Below are positions 5,185 through 6,757 of a DNA stretch of 6,757 bases, one piece after another. Both the position numbers and the translations under genes were made by a program. Numbering within the stretch: the stretch's first letter is position 1; each line of letters starts with the position of its first letter. The notes under the pieces were generated by a model. That model had not been told where the DNA came from, searched no databases, and was given only the letters and a program-made list of their open reading frames with translations. Location: positions 1-6,757 of the forward strand of contig CALAVG010000034.1 in NCBI GenBank assembly GCA_937892275.1. Reading direction: 5' to 3'. Origin of the DNA: an uncultured Methanomicrobiales archaeon (GTDB taxonomy: Archaea > Thermoplasmatota > Thermoplasmata > Methanomassiliicoccales > Methanomethylophilaceae).

Positions 5185-6240
5185 GACTGCGGCGGCGGGC
5201 TCGGCGTCGACTACGACGGCACACGCTCCAGCAACTCCGAGAGCTCGGTCAACTACTCCATACAAGAGTACGTCAACGACTGCGTCTACAACCTCGTGGA
5301 AGCTGCCAACAAGAACGGCATCCCCCACCCCAATATCATCACTGAGGGCGGGCGCTCGCTCACCGCCCACCACAGCGTGCTCATCGTCGATGTCATGGAG
5401 AGCGTATGCGCTCCGCAGATGCCCGAAGACTTCCAGCCTGGCGAGACCGACCACAAGCTCGTCCACGACCTCACCGAGATATGGGACAAGCTCTCCAACC
5501 GCTCGCTGCTCGAAGACTGGCACGATGCTGAGGACATACGCGAGGAGGCCCTCGACCTCTTCCGCCACGGCATCATCGACCTGAAGACGCGCGCACAGAT
5601 AGAGTCCATCTACTGGGCTATCAGCCACGAGGTGGCCGAGCTCGCCCACCACCAGAAACACGTACCCGACGAGCTGCGAGCACTGGACAAGCAGATGGCT
5701 GACAAATACTTCTGCAACTTCTCGCTCTTCCAGTCGCTGCCCGACTCGTGGGCCATCGACCAGGTGTTCCCCGTGGTGCCGCTGGGCCGTCTCAACGAGC
5801 GTCCCGACCGTTTCGCCACCATCCAGGACATCACCTGCGACAGCGACGGCAAGATAGGCAACTTCATCTCCAACCAGGGCTTCTCGCACTACCTTCCTGT
5901 GCATCAGCTCAAAGATGACGAGCATTACTACTTGGGAGTTTTCCTCGTGGGTGCCTATCAGGAAATACTTGGTGACCTGCACAACCTCTTTGGCGACACC
6001 AACGCCGTTCACATCGACGTGTATAAAGACCATTACGAGATAGATCAGGTGATTGACGGTGAGACAGTTGCCGAGGTGCTCGACTACGTGCAGTTCAGTC
6101 CCAAAGAGCTGGTGCGTAACGTCGAGGCATGGGTTGCCGACTCCATCCGTACAAAGAAAATCACAGCCGAAGAAGGCAACGAGTTCGTGCGCAACTACCG
6201 CTCAGGGCTTTACGGCTACACCTATTTGGAGAAAGAGTAA
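4657..6240 (+). CDS. chimeric ORF: ATP-grasp N-half fused to arginine decarboxylase C-half
   Basis: As written, this frame encodes 527 residues without interruption. Residues 1-176 are RimK-type ATP-grasp ligase, and residues from about 177 are the C-terminal half of arginine decarboxylase. Neither enzyme is complete: the ligase lacks its C-terminal metal-binding half, and the decarboxylase lacks the barrel part carrying the PLP lysine. The ATG at 4657 was preferred over the in-frame ATG at 4633 because the family begins with an MKG-like strand, because 4633 lies inside the TATA-like element, and because 4657 is 26-27 nt from it. The frame is open further upstream to 4384, but that is antisense to folC. 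Codon use changes abruptly at the switch. I regard it as an assembly or amplification chimera rather than a functional protein, although a true fusion cannot be ruled out from sequence alone. Confidence 0.8.
   Translation: MKGAVVINGYLDGISFKEPADMLIAAGARQDIPIDVFTNSDLIAPIEDTDSLSEKLGEQDFILFWDKDVRLAKNLEVCGYSVINCSEAIRICDDKSLTHLILADYGIPSIRTIASPMTFGRPYEDAAEGIAEKIGFPMVVKDCFGSFGEQVRLLNDMDGLLKEMKGGTPKIFQEFIDCGGGLGVDYDGTRSSNSESSVNYSIQEYVNDCVYNLVEAANKNGIPHPNIITEGGRSLTAHHSVLIVDVMESVCAPQMPEDFQPGETDHKLVHDLTEIWDKLSNRSLLEDWHDAEDIREEALDLFRHGIIDLKTRAQIESIYWAISHEVAELAHHQKHVPDELRALDKQMADKYFCNFSLFQSLPDSWAIDQVFPVVPLGRLNERPDRFATIQDITCDSDGKIGNFISNQGFSHYLPVHQLKDDEHYYLGVFLVGAYQEILGDLHNLFGDTNAVHIDVYKDHYEIDQVIDGETVAEVLDYVQFSPKELVRNVEAWVADSIRTKKITAEEGNEFVRNYRSGLYGYTYLEKE
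5170..5200. other. junction between archaeal-like and Bacteroidales-like DNA
   Basis: Before this interval the protein matches ATP-grasp ligases up to FQEFI. After it the protein matches SpeA from GGGLGVDYDGT onward. The intervening ID-C codons (5182-5190) could belong to either parent, since Bacteroidales SpeA has F-hydrophobic-D-x-GGGLGVDYDG at this point. A short stretch of shared sequence such as TTCATCGACTGCGG is therefore the likely join. Glycine, arginine and promoter signatures differ on the two sides. The position is accurate to perhaps 15 bp. Confidence 0.85.
5185..6240 (+). CDS. speA: biosynthetic arginine decarboxylase, C-terminal part (5' truncated)
   Basis: About 351 residues correspond to the last half of SpeA, which converts arginine to agmatine and CO2 with PLP for polyamine synthesis in the cytosol. 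Visible family landmarks (numbered from the ATG at 4657) are GGGLGVDYDG (179-188, PLP phosphate region), ITEGGR (E230-R233), KYFCNFSLFQSLPDSWAIDQ, ITCDSDG with C394, FLVGAYQEILGDLHNLFGDT, and the terminal GLYGYTYLE. The distance from GGGLGVDY to the stop equals that in E. coli SpeA. The N-terminal portion with the PLP-binding lysine is missing, so this piece cannot be active alone. The family usually has ESGR where this reads EGGR. All 14 arginines use CGN codons and 15 of 22 glycines use GGC. Sequence similarity points to Bacteroidales, probably Prevotella-like. The C-terminus is complete. Confidence 0.92.
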   Translation, partial: DCGGGLGVDYDGTRSSNSESSVNYSIQEYVNDCVYNLVEAANKNGIPHPNIITEGGRSLTAHHSVLIVDVMESVCAPQMPEDFQPGETDHKLVHDLTEIWDKLSNRSLLEDWHDAEDIREEALDLFRHGIIDLKTRAQIESIYWAISHEVAELAHHQKHVPDELRALDKQMADKYFCNFSLFQSLPDSWAIDQVFPVVPLGRLNERPDRFATIQDITCDSDGKIGNFISNQGFSHYLPVHQLKDDEHYYLGVFLVGAYQEILGDLHNLFGDTNAVHIDVYKDHYEIDQVIDGETVAEVLDYVQFSPKELVRNVEAWVADSIRTKKITAEEGNEFVRNYRSGLYGYTYLEKE

Positions 6241-6243
6241 TTA

Positions 6244-6274
6244 ACGAGCTGACAAGTAGTCACGAGCTAACAAG
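6244..6274 (+). repeat. short direct repeat after speA
   Basis: ACGAGCTGACAAG (6244-6256) recurs as ACGAGCTAACAAG (6262-6274), with 12 of 13 bases identical and an 18-bp period. A shorter CAAACAAG follows. It looks like low-complexity intergenic word repetition; no function is apparent. Confidence 0.5.
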
Positions 6275-6396
6275 CAAACAAGACAATAGATATTATTTCG
6301 TTATCATTTTCAGGTGTATATATACCATTGCTTCGTCAGCTTGATAGCTTGAAACTCAATTTTACAAGAAAAAAACAAAAAATACATTAATATTTT

Positions 6397-6426
6397 AAAT
6401 CTATTGCTTATCTTTGCAATAGATTT
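6397..6426 (+). repeat. 11-bp perfect inverted repeat around the promoter
   Basis: AAATCTATTGC (6397-6407) pairs perfectly with GCAATAGATTT (6416-6426) across an 8-nt spacer. Allowing a 2-nt bulge, pairing extends to TTTTAAA on one side and TTTTTAAAA on the other. The spacer carries most of the -7 promoter box. The stem is AT-rich, so an operator is as likely as a weak terminator. Confidence 0.6.
6409..6416 (+). promoter_or_regulatory. Bacteroidetes-type -7 promoter box (TAnnTTTG)
   Basis: TATCTTTG matches the Bacteroidetes sigma-factor -7 consensus exactly and lies 27 bp before the ATG at 6444, giving an expected 5' leader of about 20 nt. No TTTG is seen at the -33 position. An A-rich tract lies upstream. 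It supports a Bacteroidales origin for this end of the window. Confidence 0.55.
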
Positions 6427-6443
6427 TTAAAAGCAGAGATAAA

Positions 6444-6757
6444 ATGAGGCGTTACTGGATAAATTTTAAAGGAAAGCAAATGGGTCCCCTCTCGATTGAG
6501 CAAATTGAGAGCATGGGAGTTGACAATACTGCCTACGTGTGGCATAGCGGTCTTGACGACTGGGTGAAAATCACAAAAGTGTCAGAATTGAACGAGATGC
6601 TCAAGCGAATGGCAAATGCAGAAATTGCGCCTGAAACTAGTGCTGATACCGCAGAAGCAATGCCGGCTGTTGATGTGCCTGAGGTGCCCGCCGATGAGGT
6701 GCCTGAGTTGCCCCCCAATTATGTTAGACAACCGGGGCTTCCCATAGGTAATGCCCC
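6444..6757 (+). CDS. GYF_2 (DUF4339) domain protein, N-terminal part
   Basis: The ORF begins MRRYWINFKGKQMGPLSIEQ and runs 104 codons to the window edge without a stop. Residues about 3-52 match the GYF_2/DUF4339 pattern: a Trp-containing first strand, GKQMGPLS, then AYVWHSGLDDWVKITKVSEL with the spaced tryptophans. Residues 60-90 are a Pro/Glu/Val-rich linker containing repeated VPE units (VPEVPADEVPELPP), probably disordered. In Bacteroidales such proteins often continue into transmembrane segments (for example CD225/TM2-like), but that part lies outside the window. No signal peptide is visible. The domain is thought to mediate protein interaction; the function is unknown. The purine-rich AAAAGCAGAGATAAA before the ATG is usual for Bacteroidetes, which lack strong Shine-Dalgarno use. 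Confidence 0.8.
   Translation, partial: MRRYWINFKGKQMGPLSIEQIESMGVDNTAYVWHSGLDDWVKITKVSELNEMLKRMANAEIAPETSADTAEAMPAVDVPEVPADEVPELPPNYVRQPGLPIGNA

Larger units (their letters stand above)
6241..6443. other. AT-rich intergenic region after speA
   Basis: This 203-bp gap contains no credible gene. It holds a 13-bp imperfect repeat near the speA stop, an imperfect palindrome GGTGTATATATACC (6313-6326), two copies of AGCTTGA (6338-6352), an A-rich tract (6368-6384) and a promoter within a dyad. No GC-rich hairpin followed by a T run is present, so the speA terminator is not evident. Confidence 0.7.

Noticed and set aside
5153..5584. Ser/Thr-rich alternate-frame ORF within speA
   Set aside because: Its composition comes from reading the GC-rich speA codons in the wrong frame.
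4879..6033. Long minus-strand ORF (384 codons) opposite the ATP-grasp/speA frame
   Set aside because: It is antisense to two recognisable protein families, crosses the junction, and is explained by G/C-rich third positions of the plus-strand codons.
4657..6240. A novel bifunctional ligase-decarboxylase enzyme
   Set aside because: Each half lacks residues essential for its reaction, and codon use changes at the join, so a functional fusion is not the favoured reading.
6244..6274. CRISPR-like or attachment-site repeat
   Set aside because: Only two imperfect 13-bp copies with a 5-bp gap; no array, integrase or tRNA nearby.
6397..6432. Rho-independent terminator of speA
   Set aside because: The stem is AT-rich and overlaps a promoter; the T run is short, so an operator-like dyad is at least as likely.

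Overview
The window reads as two pieces of DNA from different organisms joined inside one open reading frame at about position 5180-5195. The left piece (1 to about 5185) looks archaeal, most likely a gut or rumen Thermoplasmatota methanogen of the Methanomassiliicoccales/Methanomethylophilaceae kind. This rests on TATA-like boxes centred 26-28 nt before several start codons (leaderless-type spacing), heavy AGA/AGG use for arginine in the gene I counted, and an endonuclease III with archaeal-looking motifs. The exact taxon is inference. The right piece (about 5185 to 6757) looks like Bacteroidales (Prevotella-like). It carries the C-terminal half of a biosynthetic arginine decarboxylase very close in remembered sequence to Bacteroides/Prevotella SpeA, an exact TAnnTTTG Bacteroidetes -7 promoter box, and the start of a GYF_2-domain protein.

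Layout. 1-127 (-) holds a poorly defined open frame running off the left edge. 154-339 (-) is a small, highly charged 61-codon ORF behind a consensus TTTATATA box; its N-terminus resembles a double-glycine-type leader. 415-2655 (-) is a full-length C39-peptidase ABC exporter with its own TATA box. 2714-3391 (-) is endonuclease III (nth), overlapping the end of folC (3370-4605, -), so folC-nth form a translationally linked pair. A 51-bp divergent region (4606-4656) separates folC from a rightward RimK-type ATP-grasp ligase starting at 4657. That ligase runs normally for about 176 residues, then switches in frame to SpeA residues and ends at 6240. 6241-6443 is AT-rich intergenic DNA with short repeats and a promoter inside an 11-bp dyad. 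6444 to the right edge is the GYF_2 protein.

How the genes relate. The ABC exporter should cleave and export peptides with a double-glycine-type leader; the small ORF beside it is the only local candidate substrate, and its leader is imperfect. folC and nth are housekeeping genes for folate polyglutamylation and base-excision repair. The ATP-grasp/SpeA ORF lacks the second half of the ligase and the PLP-lysine half of the decarboxylase, so neither activity is expected. An assembly or amplification chimera is the simplest explanation; a real interdomain fusion would be remarkable and needs read-level proof. No tRNA, rRNA, CRISPR array or insertion sequence was recognised.
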